In this document: positions 45,262 through 55,006 of the stretch, piece after piece
How positions within the stretch are numbered: position 1 is the stretch's first letter
How the letters are laid out: each line of letters opens with the position of its first letter
Source: Pleomorphomonas sp. NRK KF1
GTDB lineage: Bacteria; Pseudomonadota; Alphaproteobacteria; Rhizobiales; Pleomorphomonadaceae
Direction of reading: 5' to 3'
Assembly (NCBI RefSeq): GCF_023721755.1
Contig: NZ_JAMDLH010000001.1
Coordinates: 124,001 to 188,000 of the forward strand
DNA: 64,000 bases
The notes under the pieces: model-generated
What the model was told of the DNA's origin: nothing
Databases searched by the model: none
The model's input: the letters and a program-made list of their open reading frames with translations, nothing else
Made by a program: the position numbers and the translations under genes

Positions 45262-46065
45262 TCAATCCTTCGCCGCTATCCTGCGCGTCAGCTCGTAGAG
45301 CGCGATGCCGCTGGTTGTTGAGACGTTGAGGCTGTCGAATCCGCCGGCCATGTCGATGCGCACCGTTTCGGCGCTGGCCATTTCGATATCCGGCAGGCCG
45401 GGCCCTTCCGTCCCCAGGAGCAAGGCCACCGGCCGATCGGTCGGAACCTCATGGAGCCGCATGGCACCCCGTGGTGACAGCGCCAGGGCTCGATAACCAA
45501 GATCGGTGAGGGCGGTGGCGACGCTCGTATCTGCGTCGAGCCGCGTGAACGGCACGTTCAGAACGCCGCCGACCGACACGCGGATCGCCTTCCGATAGAG
45601 CGGATCGCATGACGTCGCGTCGAGCACCACCGCGCCCGCGCCGAAGGCGGCGGCATTTCGGAAAATGCCGCCCATATTGTCGTGATTGGCTATGCCAACA
45701 AGACCGACCACGACGCGCGGCCGCTCGGCCAGCAGGTCGACGAGCGGCGGGGAGGGCGCGCGCCGGCCGAGGCCCAGGAGGCCGCGATGGATGTGAAAGC
45801 CGACAACCGTGTCCATCACCTCTTGGTCGGCGACGAAAATCGGCAAGTCGTCAGGTGGCGACCAGGCCTGGGCGGTTTCGATACGGTTGCGGGCGATCAG
45901 AAGGGCTTCCGGCCGAAAGCGCGAGCCCTTGGACAGGAAAACGGCGAGCACGCTTTCCCCCTCGGCGATGAAAGCGTCTCCATGGGCCTGTCGAAGGTCG
46001 CGATCGCGGACGTTCATGAACGGCGCGAGGCGCGGATCGGCCGGATCGGTGACCGGAATGATCAT
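45262..46065 (-). CDS. SpoU/TrmH-family RNA 2'-O-methyltransferase
   Basis: 267 aa. An N-terminal substrate-binding region (RDRDLRQAHGDAFIAEGESVL) is followed by the knotted SPOUT methyltransferase with its three motifs: IANHDNMGGIFRNAAAFGA, LLLGTEGPGLP and SLNVSTTSGIALYEL. It methylates ribose in rRNA or tRNA; the target nucleotide is not inferable. ATG at 46065 follows GGAAG by 8 nt. The divergent DUF423 gene starts 95 nt away. Confidence 0.92.
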   Translation of the reverse strand: MIIPVTDPADPRLAPFMNVRDRDLRQAHGDAFIAEGESVLAVFLSKGSRFRPEALLIARNRIETAQAWSPPDDLPIFVADQEVMDTVVGFHIHRGLLGLGRRAPSPPLVDLLAERPRVVVGLVGIANHDNMGGIFRNAAAFGAGAVVLDATSCDPLYRKAIRVSVGGVLNVPFTRLDADTSVATALTDLGYRALALSPRGAMRLHEVPTDRPVALLLGTEGPGLPDIEMASAETVRIDMAGGFDSLNVSTTSGIALYELTRRIAAKD

Positions 46066-46159
46066 GGCTTTGTCTTCCGCTTCTTGACGGGGGAACATGG
46101 GACACCGTTATTAGCTGCGAGGCCCGGATTCCAGAGGGGCACGTCCAAAGGATTGCGAG

Positions 46160-46513
46160 ATGTCTCATCAACGACTGATCGGATTGTCTGCCGGAGTTCT
46201 CGGTGCCGTCGGCGTGGCGACGTTGGCCGTCGGCGCCCATGCCGTCACCGGCGCCAACCTCGACGTTGCCGGAAGCATTCTCCTGTTTCACGCGGCGGCG
46301 CTGCTGGCGCTGGCCAATGGCGACGTGCAGCGGCTGAGAGGACTGTCGGCGCTGTTGTTCGTGGCTGGCTGCCTCCTGTTCTCGGGCGATCTGGTCTTCA
46401 AGGCGGCGATGGCGAGGAGCCTGTTTCCCATGGCGGCGCCCTCGGGCGGTGTCGCGCTGATCCTCGGCTGGCTGTCGGTCGCCGTCGGGGCTCTGATGCC
46501 ACGGCGGCCGTAG
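46160..46513 (+). CDS. DUF423 (YgdD-like) membrane protein
   Basis: 117 aa with four hydrophobic segments. Family marks are GAVGVATLAVGAHAV near the N-terminus, the LLFHAAALLALA helix, LLFSGDLVFKA and the C-terminal APSGGVALILGWLSVAVGAL. This is a widespread inner-membrane family without proven function. It precedes fabD by 92 nt on the same strand. Confidence 0.88.
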   Translation: MSHQRLIGLSAGVLGAVGVATLAVGAHAVTGANLDVAGSILLFHAAALLALANGDVQRLRGLSALLFVAGCLLFSGDLVFKAAMARSLFPMAAPSGGVALILGWLSVAVGALMPRRP

Positions 46514-46605
46514 CGTCGTCTTCCCCGGATTCCTGTGGCGCGGCCTTGACTCTTGCGCGGCCAGATGGTCGTGTCCGCCCGAAAACCATTGAGGAAAGCC
46601 AACAA

Positions 46606-47553
46606 ATGACCAACGCCTTCGTGTTCCCCGGTCAGGGCAGTCAGGCCATCGGCATGGGCAAGGCCCTTGCCGATCATTACGCCGCTTCGCGGGCGGTGTT
46701 CGAGGAGGTGGACGAGGCTCTCGGCGAGAAGCTCTCCGACGTCATCTTCAACGGTCCGGAAGACCATTTGACCCTGACCGCCAACACCCAGCCGGCGCTG
46801 ATGGCCGTCAGCCTCGCCGCGCTGCGCGCCCTAGAGGCGGAAGGCATCACCATCAAGCAGAACGCGTCCTTCGTTGCCGGTCACTCGCTCGGCGAGTACT
46901 CGGCCTTGGCCGCCGCCGGTGCGCTGTCCGTGACCGACGCCGCCCGTCTGCTTCGGACGCGCGGCAACGCCATGCAGAAGGCGGTGCCGGTGGGCGAGGG
47001 CGCCATGGCCGCTCTGCTCGGTCTCGATTTCGAAACGGCTGTGGCCGTCGCCAAGGAGGCCGCGCAGGGCGATGTTTGCGAGGCGGCCAATGACAACGCT
47101 CCCGGCCAGGTCGTCGTGTCGGGCGCCAAGCTCGCCGTCATCCGCGCCGTGGATATCGCCAAGGGCAAGGGCGCCAAGCGGGCCATGCTGCTCAACGTCT
47201 CCGCCCCCTTCCATTGCCGGCTGATGCAGCCGGCGGCCGACGCCATGGCCGAGGCACTGGCCTCAGCCACCATCAACGCGCCGATCGTTCCGATCTTCGC
47301 CAATGTCACGGCGGCGCCGACGTCCGATCCCGAGGCGATCCGCCAGCAGCTCGTCGCCCAGGTGACCGGCACCGTGCGCTGGCGCGAGAGCGTGTCGGCC
47401 ATGGCCGGCGCCGGCGTCGACAAGTTCGTGGAAATCGGCGCCGGCAAGGTCCTGTCCGGACTCATCAAGCGGATTGCGCCGGGCGAGGGCGTGATCGATT
47501 TCGGCAAGCCCTCCGACATTGCCGACGTCAAGGCCCTGCTCGGTCTGGCCTGA
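46606..47553 (+). CDS. fabD: Malonyl-CoA:ACP transacylase
   Basis: 315 aa. It loads malonyl groups on acyl carrier protein for fatty acid synthesis. The N-terminal FVFPGQGSQAIGMGK, catalytic Ser in GHSLGEYSALAA (about residue 93), the conserved Arg in RGNAMQKA, and the catalytic His in VSAPFHCRLMQPAADAM are all present. In many alphaproteobacteria fabD is followed by fabG, acpP and fabF. Here the next genes are rplM-rpsI, after a large palindrome, so the fab cluster is split. Confidence 0.96.
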   Translation: MTNAFVFPGQGSQAIGMGKALADHYAASRAVFEEVDEALGEKLSDVIFNGPEDHLTLTANTQPALMAVSLAALRALEAEGITIKQNASFVAGHSLGEYSALAAAGALSVTDAARLLRTRGNAMQKAVPVGEGAMAALLGLDFETAVAVAKEAAQGDVCEAANDNAPGQVVVSGAKLAVIRAVDIAKGKGAKRAMLLNVSAPFHCRLMQPAADAMAEALASATINAPIVPIFANVTAAPTSDPEAIRQQLVAQVTGTVRWRESVSAMAGAGVDKFVEIGAGKVLSGLIKRIAPGEGVIDFGKPSDIADVKALLGLA

Positions 47554-47562
47554 TTGGTCAAA

Positions 47563-47590
47563 ATCATGCGGTATAATAATACCGTATGAT
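47563..47590. promoter_or_regulatory. 28-bp palindrome containing TATAAT after fabD
   Basis: Arms ATCATGCGGTAT and ATACCGTATGAT (11 of 12 bases complementary) around AATA, 10 nt after the fabD stop. It contains TATAAT on the plus strand. It could be an operator over a promoter, or an AU-rich transcript-end hairpin; the absence of a T-run favours an operator. Confidence 0.5.
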
Positions 47591-47632
47591 ATAAGTCATT
47601 GTTTTTGCTTGTTTGGATGCCGCTCCGTCTGC

Positions 47633-47661
47633 TTGACAAACGGGCGGCATTTCCATATTGC
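47633..47661 (+). promoter_or_regulatory. Sigma-70 type promoter of rplM-rpsI
   Basis: TTGACA at 47633-47638, a 17-bp spacer and TATTGC at 47656-47661. This is the clearest vegetative promoter in the window, about 105 nt upstream of rplM. Confidence 0.7.
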
Positions 47662-47734
47662 AAACGCGACGGCGGCATCCGGCGACGGGAGCCGCCCTTT
47701 CGTGTCGGCAACGGTGCGGAAGAGAAGACGAACC

Positions 47735-47753
47735 GGCCGCCTTTCGGGTGGCC
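47735..47753 (+). other. Hairpin in the rplM leader
   Basis: GGCCGCC (47735-47741) pairs with GGTGGCC (47747-47753) over TTTCG, 22 nt before the start codon. Ribosomal protein operons are often autoregulated at such leaders; that role here is an inference from position only. Confidence 0.35.
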
Positions 47754-47775
47754 CAAACGGAAGACGGTAACGCCC

Positions 47776-48237
47776 ATGACGACCTATACGGCGAAGCCGG
47801 CGAACATCGAGAAGAAGTGGGTCTTGATCGACGCCGAAGGCCTCGTGGTCGGCCGCCTCGCGACTGTGATCGCGATGCGCCTCCGCGGCAAGCATAAGGC
47901 CACCTACACCCCGCACATGGATGACGGAGATAATGTCGTCGTCATCAACGCGGACAAGGTGGTTCTGACGGGCCGCAAGTACACCGACAAGACCTACTAC
48001 TGGCACACCGGCTATATCGGCGGCATCAAGGAGCGCAAGGCGCGCCAGATCCTCGAAGGTCGCTTCCCCGAGCGAGTGCTCGAGAAGGCCGTCGAGCGCA
48101 TGATCCCCGAGGGCCCGCTCGGCCGTCGCCAGCTTTCCAACCTCCGCGTCTACGCCGGTGCCGAGCATCCCCATGCCGCCCAGCAGCCGGAAGTCCTCGA
48201 CGTCAAGTCGATGAACAAGATGAACACGAGGCCTTGA
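47776..48237 (+). CDS. rplM: 50S ribosomal protein L13
   Basis: 153 aa. The L13 blocks are complete: [74 protein letters not shown] and [20 protein letters not shown]. It is an early-assembling component of the large subunit. First gene of the rplM-rpsI operon, 3 nt before rpsI. Confidence 0.98.
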   Translation: MTTYTAKPANIEKKWVLIDAEGLVVGRLATVIAMRLRGKHKATYTPHMDDGDNVVVINADKVVLTGRKYTDKTYYWHTGYIGGIKERKARQILEGRFPERVLEKAVERMIPEGPLGRRQLSNLRVYAGAEHPHAAQQPEVLDVKSMNKMNTRP

Positions 48238-48240
48238 TCC

Positions 48241-48717
48241 ATGGCTGAGCTCTCCTCCCTCGCTGAACTCGGCGCTGCCGACGTCGCTCCGGTGGCCGAG
48301 GCCCCGGTGCACGTTCAGAAGCTCGACAAGTTCGGCCGCGCCTATGCCACCGGCAAGCGCAAGAACGCCATCGCTCGCGTCTGGGTCAAGCCGGGTTCCG
48401 GCAAGATCGTCGTGAACGGCAAGGAGTTCACCGCCTACTTCGGTCGCCCGGTGCTCCAGATGATCGTCCAGCAGCCGATCTACGCCGCTGCTCGCGACGG
48501 CCAGTTCGACATCATCGCCACGGTTGCCGGCGGCGGTCTCTCGGGCCAGGCCGGTGCGCTGCGTCATGGCATCTCGAAGGCTCTGACCTATTACGAGCCG
48601 GGCCTGCGCGGCGTGCTCAAGAAGCTCGGCTTCCTGACCCGCGACAGCCGCGTCGTCGAGCGCAAGAAGTACGGCAAGCGCAAGGCGCGCCGGAGCTTCC
48701 AGTTCTCGAAGCGCTGA
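48241..48717 (+). CDS. rpsI: 30S ribosomal protein S9
   Basis: 158 aa, longer than the enterobacterial protein because of an N-terminal extension of about 28 residues ([20 protein letters not shown]), common in alphaproteobacteria. The S9 core is [52 protein letters not shown] and [20 protein letters not shown], ending in FQFSKR whose last Arg reaches the P-site tRNA. Ends the operon. Confidence 0.98.
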   Translation: MAELSSLAELGAADVAPVAEAPVHVQKLDKFGRAYATGKRKNAIARVWVKPGSGKIVVNGKEFTAYFGRPVLQMIVQQPIYAAARDGQFDIIATVAGGGLSGQAGALRHGISKALTYYEPGLRGVLKKLGFLTRDSRVVERKKYGKRKARRSFQFSKR

Positions 48718-48741
48718 TCCGGTTTCGGATTTGGGATATGG

Positions 48742-48773
48742 AAAGGGCGGTGCCGTTGGCGCCGCCCTTTTCC
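48742..48773 (+). terminator. Terminator of rplM-rpsI
   Basis: AAAGGGCGG (48742-48750) pairs with CCGCCCTTT (48762-48770) and continues into TTCC, 25 nt after rpsI. Confidence 0.85.
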
Positions 48774-48804
48774 TTTTGGTATTCAGCTTGGGAAGCTGCT
48801 GCTG

Positions 48805-49728
48805 TCAGTCCTTGATCCGCAGCCCCACCGGGTCGGGCGGCAGCGGGATGAACTCCGTCTCGCCGGCGATCTCCGGAAAGTGCCGGGCGCGCCAGTCGGC
48901 CTTGGCCGCCTCGATGCGCTCCTTGGATGATGACACGAAGTTCCAGTAGATGTGGCGCTTCTCGGGGAAGGGCTCACCGCCGATGAGCACCAGACGCGTC
49001 GGCTCCGTCGCGGCCAGGATCACCTCGGCGCCGGGACGGAAGATGACGAGCTGGTTCGGCGGAAAGACGCCGTCCTGCCCCTCGATGCCGACGCCGCCGC
49101 TGATGACGTAGGCGGCCCGCTCGACATGATCGGGTGGTACCTTGAAGCGTGCGCCGGCCTCGAGATGGACGTCGGCATACATCAGGTCGGAATAGACCGG
49201 TACCGGCGAGCGTACGCCGAAGCCTTCACCGGCCACCAGCGTCATCCGCATGCCGGTATCGGAGAAAACGGGAAGCACCGCTTTATCGTGATGGCTGAAG
49301 AGAGGGGCGATCTCCTCGCTCGCCTTGGGGAGCGCCACCCAGATCTGGGTTCCGAACAGGTTGCCTCCGGCGGCATGCACCGCAGCGGGAAAGCGCTCCG
49401 AATGGACGATGCCGTTTCCGGCCGTCATCCAGTTCACCTCGCCGGCCCGGATCGTTTCCTTGTGGCCGGCGCTGTCACGATGGACCATCTCGCCGTCGAA
49501 CAGATAGGTGAGGGTGGAGAGCCCGATGTGCGGATGTGGTCGCACATCCTCGGCCTCTCCGGCGCCAAACATGACCGGCCCCATCTGGTCGAAGAAGATG
49601 AACGGCCCGACCATGCGGCGCTGCGCCGATGGCAGGGCGCGGCGTACCTTGAAGCCGCCGAGGTCGCGGACGTTCGGAAGAATGATCTCCTCGATGCGGT
49701 CGTTGCCGCCCTTGCCGGGAATGCTCAT
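48805..49728 (-). CDS. Pirin family protein
   Basis: 307 aa bicupin. The metal-binding N-terminal cupin shows PHPHIGLSTLTYLFDGEMVHRDS and NWMTAGNGIVHSE, with the His/His/His/Glu set of iron-binding pirins. The second cupin (VFRPG-like VIFRPGAEVIL) lacks obvious ligands, as usual. Bacterial pirins include quercetin dioxygenases and redox-sensing regulators; which applies here is open. AAGGA precedes the ATG at 49728. Confidence 0.93.
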   Translation of the reverse strand: MSIPGKGGNDRIEEIILPNVRDLGGFKVRRALPSAQRRMVGPFIFFDQMGPVMFGAGEAEDVRPHPHIGLSTLTYLFDGEMVHRDSAGHKETIRAGEVNWMTAGNGIVHSERFPAAVHAAGGNLFGTQIWVALPKASEEIAPLFSHHDKAVLPVFSDTGMRMTLVAGEGFGVRSPVPVYSDLMYADVHLEAGARFKVPPDHVERAAYVISGGVGIEGQDGVFPPNQLVIFRPGAEVILAATEPTRLVLIGGEPFPEKRHIYWNFVSSSKERIEAAKADWRARHFPEIAGETEFIPLPPDPVGLRIKD

Positions 49729-49860
49729 GATCCGTCCTTTCTTGCTGACGGACAGGATAAGGGCTTCTGCGGATGAGCGGTAGCAGCCGTTTGTTGAACG
49801 GTGTTTTCATCTTGAACGCACTGAGGTTTCCAAGATCAGGCAGGATCATCTGAAGGAGGA

Positions 49861-49890
49861 AATAAAAAAGCAGGGCCGAAGCCCTGCTTT
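49861..49890 (-). terminator. Strong minus-strand terminator with UUCG loop
   Basis: Perfect 10-bp stem AAAGCAGGGC / GCCCTGCTTT; on the minus strand the loop reads TTCG and the stem runs into TTTTTTATT. It is 14 nt downstream of the small ORF at 49904-50020, and shows that a minus-strand transcript ends here, separate from the pirin gene. Confidence 0.88.
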
Positions 49891-49903
49891 CTAGTTCCGC
49901 GTG

Positions 49904-50020
49904 TCAGCCCATAAAGCCTACAGATAGAAAGACCTCCCAATCCATCCGCTGGCGGCAGCGTTTTCCGCGCCTATATGGGTTTTCCCTCCCAAGACTCAGA
50001 CCGCGATAACTGGAGGGCAT
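49904..50020 (-). CDS. Candidate 38-aa basic small protein (or small RNA gene)
   Basis: MPSSYRGLSLGRENPYRRGK, then RCRQR and MDWEVFLSVGFMG: a basic N-terminal two-thirds and a hydrophobic C-terminus. I recognise no family. Support comes from the strong terminator 14 nt past the stop. The ribosome-binding site is weak (AGG 12 nt upstream), so the transcript could instead be a non-coding RNA of roughly 150 nt or more. Confidence 0.4.
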   Translation of the reverse strand: MPSSYRGLSLGRENPYRRGKRCRQRMDWEVFLSVGFMG

Positions 50021-50404
50021 TCTACTTTTGCCTATTTTGACGGCTTCATTTACTGAAGCATTTCGTCTTTTGGCCGTGCCATCCTTATTTATGGCGGGTA
50101 CCATACACTGCGTTTTTTGGTTTGTCATCCATTTGTGCATAGGCTGCATGCTTGTTCGGCATAGGGCGTTTCGTTCGCCGACTTTACGATCTGGATCGGG
50201 AAATATCGCCATATCAATGGGTTGTCGGAGGGTTCTGGAGCGGTTCCGAATTGGAGCTTCATCCGTGATTTGCCCCATAGACTAAAGTCATAGCGAATGG
50301 AGTGCCGCCGCGTTGCTTTCGGGTGATCGGTGACCGATCGGTCTTGTTTTTTCAGGGTCGATGCGCTTTGAGTAGCGCGCTCATCCAACGCCCGAGAGGA
50401 TTCC
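50021..50404. other. Spacer upstream of proS
   Basis: 384 bp of lower-GC sequence with no convincing gene. It should hold the promoter for the small minus-strand transcript (near 50040-50130) and for proS. A perfect GATCGGT/ACCGATC inverted repeat lies at 50325-50339, 66 nt before proS. Confidence 0.4.
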
Positions 50405-51727
50405 ATGCGTCTCAGCCGGTATTTCCTGCCCATTCTAAAAGAGGCGCCCAAGGAGGCGGAGATCGTCTCGCATCGCCTGATGCTGCGCGCTGGCATGATG
50501 CGCCAGCAAAACGCCGGCATCTACTCGTGGCTGCCACTGGGACTGAAGGTCCTGAAGAAGATCGAGGCCATCGTCCGCGAGGAACAGGACCGGTCCGGTG
50601 CCGTCGAGATCCTGATGCCTTCGATCCAGCCTGCCGATCTCTGGCGCGAGAGCGGCCGCTACGACGCCTATGGCAAGGAGATGCTGCGCATCGTCGATCG
50701 CCATGAGCGCGAGATGCTCTATGGCCCGACCGCCGAGGAGGTGGTCACCGACATCTTCCGCACCTACGTGCGTTCCTACCGCGACCTGCCGCTCAATCTC
50801 TACAACATCCAGTGGAAGTTCCGCGACGAGGTGCGTCCGCGCTTCGGCGTGATGCGTGGCCGCGAGTTCCTGATGAAGGACGCCTATTCCTTCGATGTCG
50901 ATCAGGCGGGTGCGCTGCGCGCCTACCACAAGATGTTCGTCGCCTATCTCAGGACCTACAAGCGGCTCGGTCTTACTGCTATTCCGATGCGCGCCGACAC
51001 CGGTCCGATCGGCGGCAAGCTCAGCCATGAGTTCATCATTCTCGCCTCCACCGGCGAGAGCGCCGTGTTCTGCGACAAGGATCTGCTCGATCTTCCGGTT
51101 CCCGGAGAGGATGTCGACTTCGATGGCGATCTCTCGCCCGTTGTCGACATGTTCACCAGCCGCTACGCCGCCACCGACGAGATGCATGACGAAGCTGCCT
51201 TTGCGGCTCTTCCCGAAGAGCGACGCGTGTCGGCGCGTGGCATCGAGGTCGGCCACATCTTCTCCTTCGGCACCAAGTATTCCGAGCCGATGGGTGCCAA
51301 GGTGGCCATGGCGGACGGCAGCGAGCAGCCGGTGATCATGGGCTCCTATGGCATCGGCGTGTCGCGCCTCATCGGCGCCATCATCGAGGCGAGCCATGAC
51401 GACGCCGGTATCATCTGGCCGGAGAGCGTCGCGCCCTTCGGCGCCGGCGTGATCAGCCTTCGCCCGGACGACGCGGCCGTGACGGCTGCCTGCGAAGACG
51501 CCTATGCGAAGCTCGCCGCCGCCGGCAAGGATCCGCTCTACGACGACACCGCCGCCCGGCCGGGCGCCAAGTTCGCCTCAATGGATCTGATCGGCCTGCC
51601 TTGGCAGATCATCATCGGTCCGAAGGGGCTTGCCGACGGTGTCGTCGAGCTGAAACGCCGCGCCACTGGCGACAAGGAACTGGTGTCGCTGGAGTCGGCG
51701 ATCGCCCGCGTCACAGAAAAGGCCTGA
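50405..51727 (+). CDS. proS: Prolyl-tRNA synthetase
   Basis: 440 aa, the short bacterial class II form of alphaproteobacteria that lacks the editing insertion between motifs 2 and 3. It charges tRNA-Pro in the cytosol. Class II motif 1 lies near [27 protein letters not shown], motif 2 includes [24 protein letters not shown], and motif 3 [18 protein letters not shown]-terminal anticodon-binding domain follows. It heads the proS-lolC-lolD block common in rhizobia. Confidence 0.97.
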   Translation: MRLSRYFLPILKEAPKEAEIVSHRLMLRAGMMRQQNAGIYSWLPLGLKVLKKIEAIVREEQDRSGAVEILMPSIQPADLWRESGRYDAYGKEMLRIVDRHEREMLYGPTAEEVVTDIFRTYVRSYRDLPLNLYNIQWKFRDEVRPRFGVMRGREFLMKDAYSFDVDQAGALRAYHKMFVAYLRTYKRLGLTAIPMRADTGPIGGKLSHEFIILASTGESAVFCDKDLLDLPVPGEDVDFDGDLSPVVDMFTSRYAATDEMHDEAAFAALPEERRVSARGIEVGHIFSFGTKYSEPMGAKVAMADGSEQPVIMGSYGIGVSRLIGAIIEASHDDAGIIWPESVAPFGAGVISLRPDDAAVTAACEDAYAKLAAAGKDPLYDDTAARPGAKFASMDLIGLPWQIIIGPKGLADGVVELKRRATGDKELVSLESAIARVTEKA

Positions 51728-51925
51728 TTGTCGCTGAAGAGGGGCGGTCGCATGCCGCCCCTGCGGCTGCCCGATTCCGTTTGGAAAAAACGGAAAGGAC
51801 AGCTTGTCGGCGGACGGAATTTGCTAGTCTCACGCGTCGCCGTCCGGTGGCGCCCGAGTCGGCCACCGGTCTTCGCGGCGGTGGTGTGGCGTTCCTAAGT
51901 TTGGCCGGCGTTTGGAGGTCTTTGG

Positions 51926-53194
51926 ATGAGCGAGGCGAAAGCGGGGCGGCCCTTCGCCCCCTTCGAGTGGAAACTGGCCGGCCGTTATCTGAGGTCCCGT
52001 CGCAAGGAAGCCTTCATTTCGGTGATTGCCGGCTTCTCCTTCGTCGGCATCATGCTGGGCGTCGCCACGCTGATCATCGTCATGGCGGTGATGAACGGTT
52101 TTCGCGGCCAGTTGATGGACAAGATCCTCGGCATCAACGGTCACGCCGTGGTCCAGCCCATCGACAGCCCGCTCACCGATTATGCCTCCGTCGCCGATCG
52201 CCTTGCCGGCGTCGATGGCGTCAGGCTCGCCATGCCCTTCGTTGAGGGGCAGGTCCTGGCCTCCGGCCCGTCCGGTGCATTTGGCGTTCTGGTGCGCGGC
52301 GTGCGCAGCGCCGACCTCCAGAAGCTGCCCCTCGTCTACGATACCGTCCAGGTCGGCTCCTTCGACAAGTTCGACGACGGCATCGGCATCGCCATCGGTC
52401 AGCGGCTCGCCGAGAGTCTTGGTGTTACGGTCGGCGACAAGGTGACGCTGGTCAGCCCCAAGGGTAACGTTACCGCTCTCGGCACGACGCCGCGCGTCAA
52501 GGCCTATCCGGTTGCCGCCATCTTCAAGATCGGCATGAGCGAGTACGACGGTACCTTCGTGTTCATGCCGATCGCCGAGGCGCAGAAGTATTTCATGATG
52601 GAGGACAAGGTCACCGCGATCGACGTCTTCGTCAACAACCCCGACGACATCGGAGCCATCAAGGAAAAGCTGACGATCGACGCGGGACGGCCGGTGCTGA
52701 TCACCGACTGGCGGCAGCGCAACGTCACCTTCTTCTCGGCGCTGGAGGTCGAGCGCAACGTCATGTTCATGATCTTGACGCTGATCGTGCTGGTGGCGGC
52801 GCTCAACATCGTCTCCGGCATGACCATGCTGGTGAAGGACAAGAGCCACGATATCGCCATTCTCAGGACAATGGGTGCAAGCCGCGGCGCCATCCTGCGT
52901 GTCTTCCTGATCACTGGTTCGGCGATCGGCGTCGCCGGTACCCTTGCCGGTTTCGTCCTCGGCCTCGTCGTCTGCCTCAACGTCGAGAAGATCCGGCAGT
53001 TCGTGTCCTGGCTGACCTCGACCGAGCTGTTCTCGCCTGAACTTTACTATCTCAGTCAGTTGCCCGCCGACATGCAGATGCACGAAACGGTCACCGTGCT
53101 CATCATGGCGCTGGTGTTGTCGTTCGCCGCTACCGTCTATCCTGCCTGGAAGGCGGCCCGTCTCGATCCCGTCGACGCGCTGAGGTACGAGTGA
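51926..53194 (+). CDS. lolC: Lipoprotein-releasing ABC transporter permease (LolC/LolE)
   Basis: 422 aa with four membrane segments: one near the N-terminus ([20 protein letters not shown]) and three in the C-terminal half ([60 protein letters not shown]), with a large periplasmic domain between. It extracts outer-membrane lipoproteins from the inner membrane and hands them to LolA. A single gene of this type serves where enterobacteria have both lolC and lolE. GGAGG lies 8 nt before the ATG, and the stop overlaps the lolD start. Confidence 0.93.
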   Translation: MSEAKAGRPFAPFEWKLAGRYLRSRRKEAFISVIAGFSFVGIMLGVATLIIVMAVMNGFRGQLMDKILGINGHAVVQPIDSPLTDYASVADRLAGVDGVRLAMPFVEGQVLASGPSGAFGVLVRGVRSADLQKLPLVYDTVQVGSFDKFDDGIGIAIGQRLAESLGVTVGDKVTLVSPKGNVTALGTTPRVKAYPVAAIFKIGMSEYDGTFVFMPIAEAQKYFMMEDKVTAIDVFVNNPDDIGAIKEKLTIDAGRPVLITDWRQRNVTFFSALEVERNVMFMILTLIVLVAALNIVSGMTMLVKDKSHDIAILRTMGASRGAILRVFLITGSAIGVAGTLAGFVLGLVVCLNVEKIRQFVSWLTSTELFSPELYYLSQLPADMQMHETVTVLIMALVLSFAATVYPAWKAARLDPVDALRYE

Positions 53195-53907
53195 TGCCGG
53201 CTATCGAAACCCTCATCACCGGCGTCGAAGACCCGGTTCTGAAGCTGGTCGGCATCGAGAAGTCCTACAAGGAAGGCTCGGGCACGCTGCCTATCCTGCG
53301 TGGCTGCGACTTCAACCTGTTCGCCGGCGAATTGACGGCGCTGGTCGCTCCCTCCGGTGCCGGCAAGTCGACGCTGCTGCACATCACCGGTCTTCTGGAG
53401 AAGCCCGATGCCGGCGACGTGGTCATCGGAGGCAGGGCCTGCGGCAAGCTCGACGATACGGTCCGCACGCGGCTCCGCCGCACGGAGATCGGCTTCGTCT
53501 ACCAGTTTCACCATCTTCTGCCGGAGTTCTCCGCCCTCGAGAACCTGATGATTCCGCAGATGATCGCAGGCCTCGACAAGAAGGAAGCTGCCAAGCGCGG
53601 CAACGACCTCTTGGCTTATATGCGCCTCGAGAAACGCGGAACCCATCTGCCATCGCAGCTTTCGGGCGGTGAGCGGCAACGCGTTGCCATCGCTCGCGCC
53701 GTTGCCAACGCACCGAAGGTGCTGCTGGCCGACGAGCCGACCGGCAATCTCGATCCCAAGACCTCGCACTACGTGTTCGACGCTCTGGCCGCCCTGGTCA
53801 GAGCTACCGGCCTCGCCGCGATCATAGCCACGCACAACATGGCGCTGGCCGAACGCATGGACCGGCGCATTACCCTTGATGAAGGGCGGATCGTCGAACT
53901 GGAGTAG
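53194..53907 (+). CDS. lolD: Lipoprotein-releasing ABC transporter ATP-binding protein
   Basis: 237 aa ABC ATPase with Walker [11 protein letters not shown]-loop [19 protein letters not shown] (the LolD-typical region), signature [14 protein letters not shown], Walker [13 protein letters not shown] and switch His in [10 protein letters not shown]. It drives lipoprotein release by the preceding permease. The ATG at 53194 overlaps the lolC stop codon (GTGATG), so the pair is translationally coupled. Confidence 0.95.
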   Translation: MPAIETLITGVEDPVLKLVGIEKSYKEGSGTLPILRGCDFNLFAGELTALVAPSGAGKSTLLHITGLLEKPDAGDVVIGGRACGKLDDTVRTRLRRTEIGFVYQFHHLLPEFSALENLMIPQMIAGLDKKEAAKRGNDLLAYMRLEKRGTHLPSQLSGGERQRVAIARAVANAPKVLLADEPTGNLDPKTSHYVFDALAALVRATGLAAIIATHNMALAERMDRRITLDEGRIVELE

Positions 53908-53946
53908 TTCGCGATCGCCCGTCGCATTGTTCCTGGAGATCCGGCC

Positions 53947-54810
53947 ATGACGTCCCGCATCACTTACGTCAACGGACGCTATGTTCCGTCCAGGGAAGCC
54001 GTCGTCAGCGTCGAGGATCGCGGCAACCAGTTCGCCGATGCGGTCTATGAGGCTTGCCAGATCAAGGACGGAGCCATCATCGATCTTCGCCGTCATCTCG
54101 ACCGGCTCGACCGATCGCTGGCCGAGCTCAGGATCGCCTCGCCCATGAGCCGGGCGGCCATGACCCACGTTCTGCGCGAAGTCGCCCGACGCAACCGGGT
54201 GGAGAACGGCTATGTCTACTGGCAGATCTCCCGAGGGGCCGCGTCGCGCGACCATGCCTTCCCCGTTGGCGTGAACCCGACCTTCACGGCGACGGCCAAG
54301 CCGCTCGACGTCGCTGCCGCGGCGCTTCGCTATGAAAAGGGCGTGCCGGTCATCACGCTGCCCGACAACCGCTGGGAGCGGGTGGACATCAAGACTGTCG
54401 GCCTTCTGCCCAACGCGCTTGCCAAGCAGGCGGCGCGTGAAGCGGGGGCTTTCGAAGCGATCTTCGTTGACGCGGAGGGGTTTGTGACCGAAGGTTCGTC
54501 CGCCAACGTCTGGCTGCTCGACGGGGAAGGGCGGCTCGTCACCCGTCCGGCCGATCGCGGCATTCTCCGGGGCATCACCCGCTCGGTGCTGATGGACGTG
54601 GCGGCTGCCGAGGGCGTGGCGGTGGTGGAACGGCGTTTCACCGTCGCAGAAATGAAGGCGGCGCGCGAGGTTTTCCTGACTTCAGCGGGTGCGATTCTCT
54701 GTCCGGTCGTCAGCGTGGACGGCGAGGCGGTGGCCAACGGCGTTCCCGGAAGTGTTGCAGCCCGTCTGCGGCAGCGCTTCCATGACCTCGCGGAACGCAC
54801 GCCGATTTGA
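53947..54810 (+). CDS. dat: D-amino acid aminotransferase (class IV, PLP)
   Basis: 287 aa fold-type IV transaminase: YVNGRYVPSREAVVSVEDRG, FADAVYEAC, RLDRSLAELRI, the PLP lysine in VDIKTVGLLPNALAKQAA, and TEGSSANVWLLD. The D-amino acid type is suggested by overall layout and by its position just upstream of hfq, where rhizobia keep this gene; branched-chain or aminodeoxychorismate lyase activity cannot be excluded by sequence alone. It would supply D-alanine/D-glutamate for the cell wall. Confidence 0.88.
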   Translation: MTSRITYVNGRYVPSREAVVSVEDRGNQFADAVYEACQIKDGAIIDLRRHLDRLDRSLAELRIASPMSRAAMTHVLREVARRNRVENGYVYWQISRGAASRDHAFPVGVNPTFTATAKPLDVAAAALRYEKGVPVITLPDNRWERVDIKTVGLLPNALAKQAAREAGAFEAIFVDAEGFVTEGSSANVWLLDGEGRLVTRPADRGILRGITRSVLMDVAAAEGVAVVERRFTVAEMKAAREVFLTSAGAILCPVVSVDGEAVANGVPGSVAARLRQRFHDLAERTPI

Positions 54811-55006
54811 CGGCCGGCATCTCGCTTGGCAAAATTGTCACATCCCAGTCGAAACACGGATAGCACGAGCCTGTCGATGGCGACGCGGGCCCGAAATGGA
54901 CTGGTAATTTCGGACGCGCCCGGCGTAACCATTAGTTCGGGCGACGCGTGGCGTCGGTGTGGCGTTTGCCCCTCACAAAAAAACGAAGTCGAAAAGGCCG
55001 AAAAAA

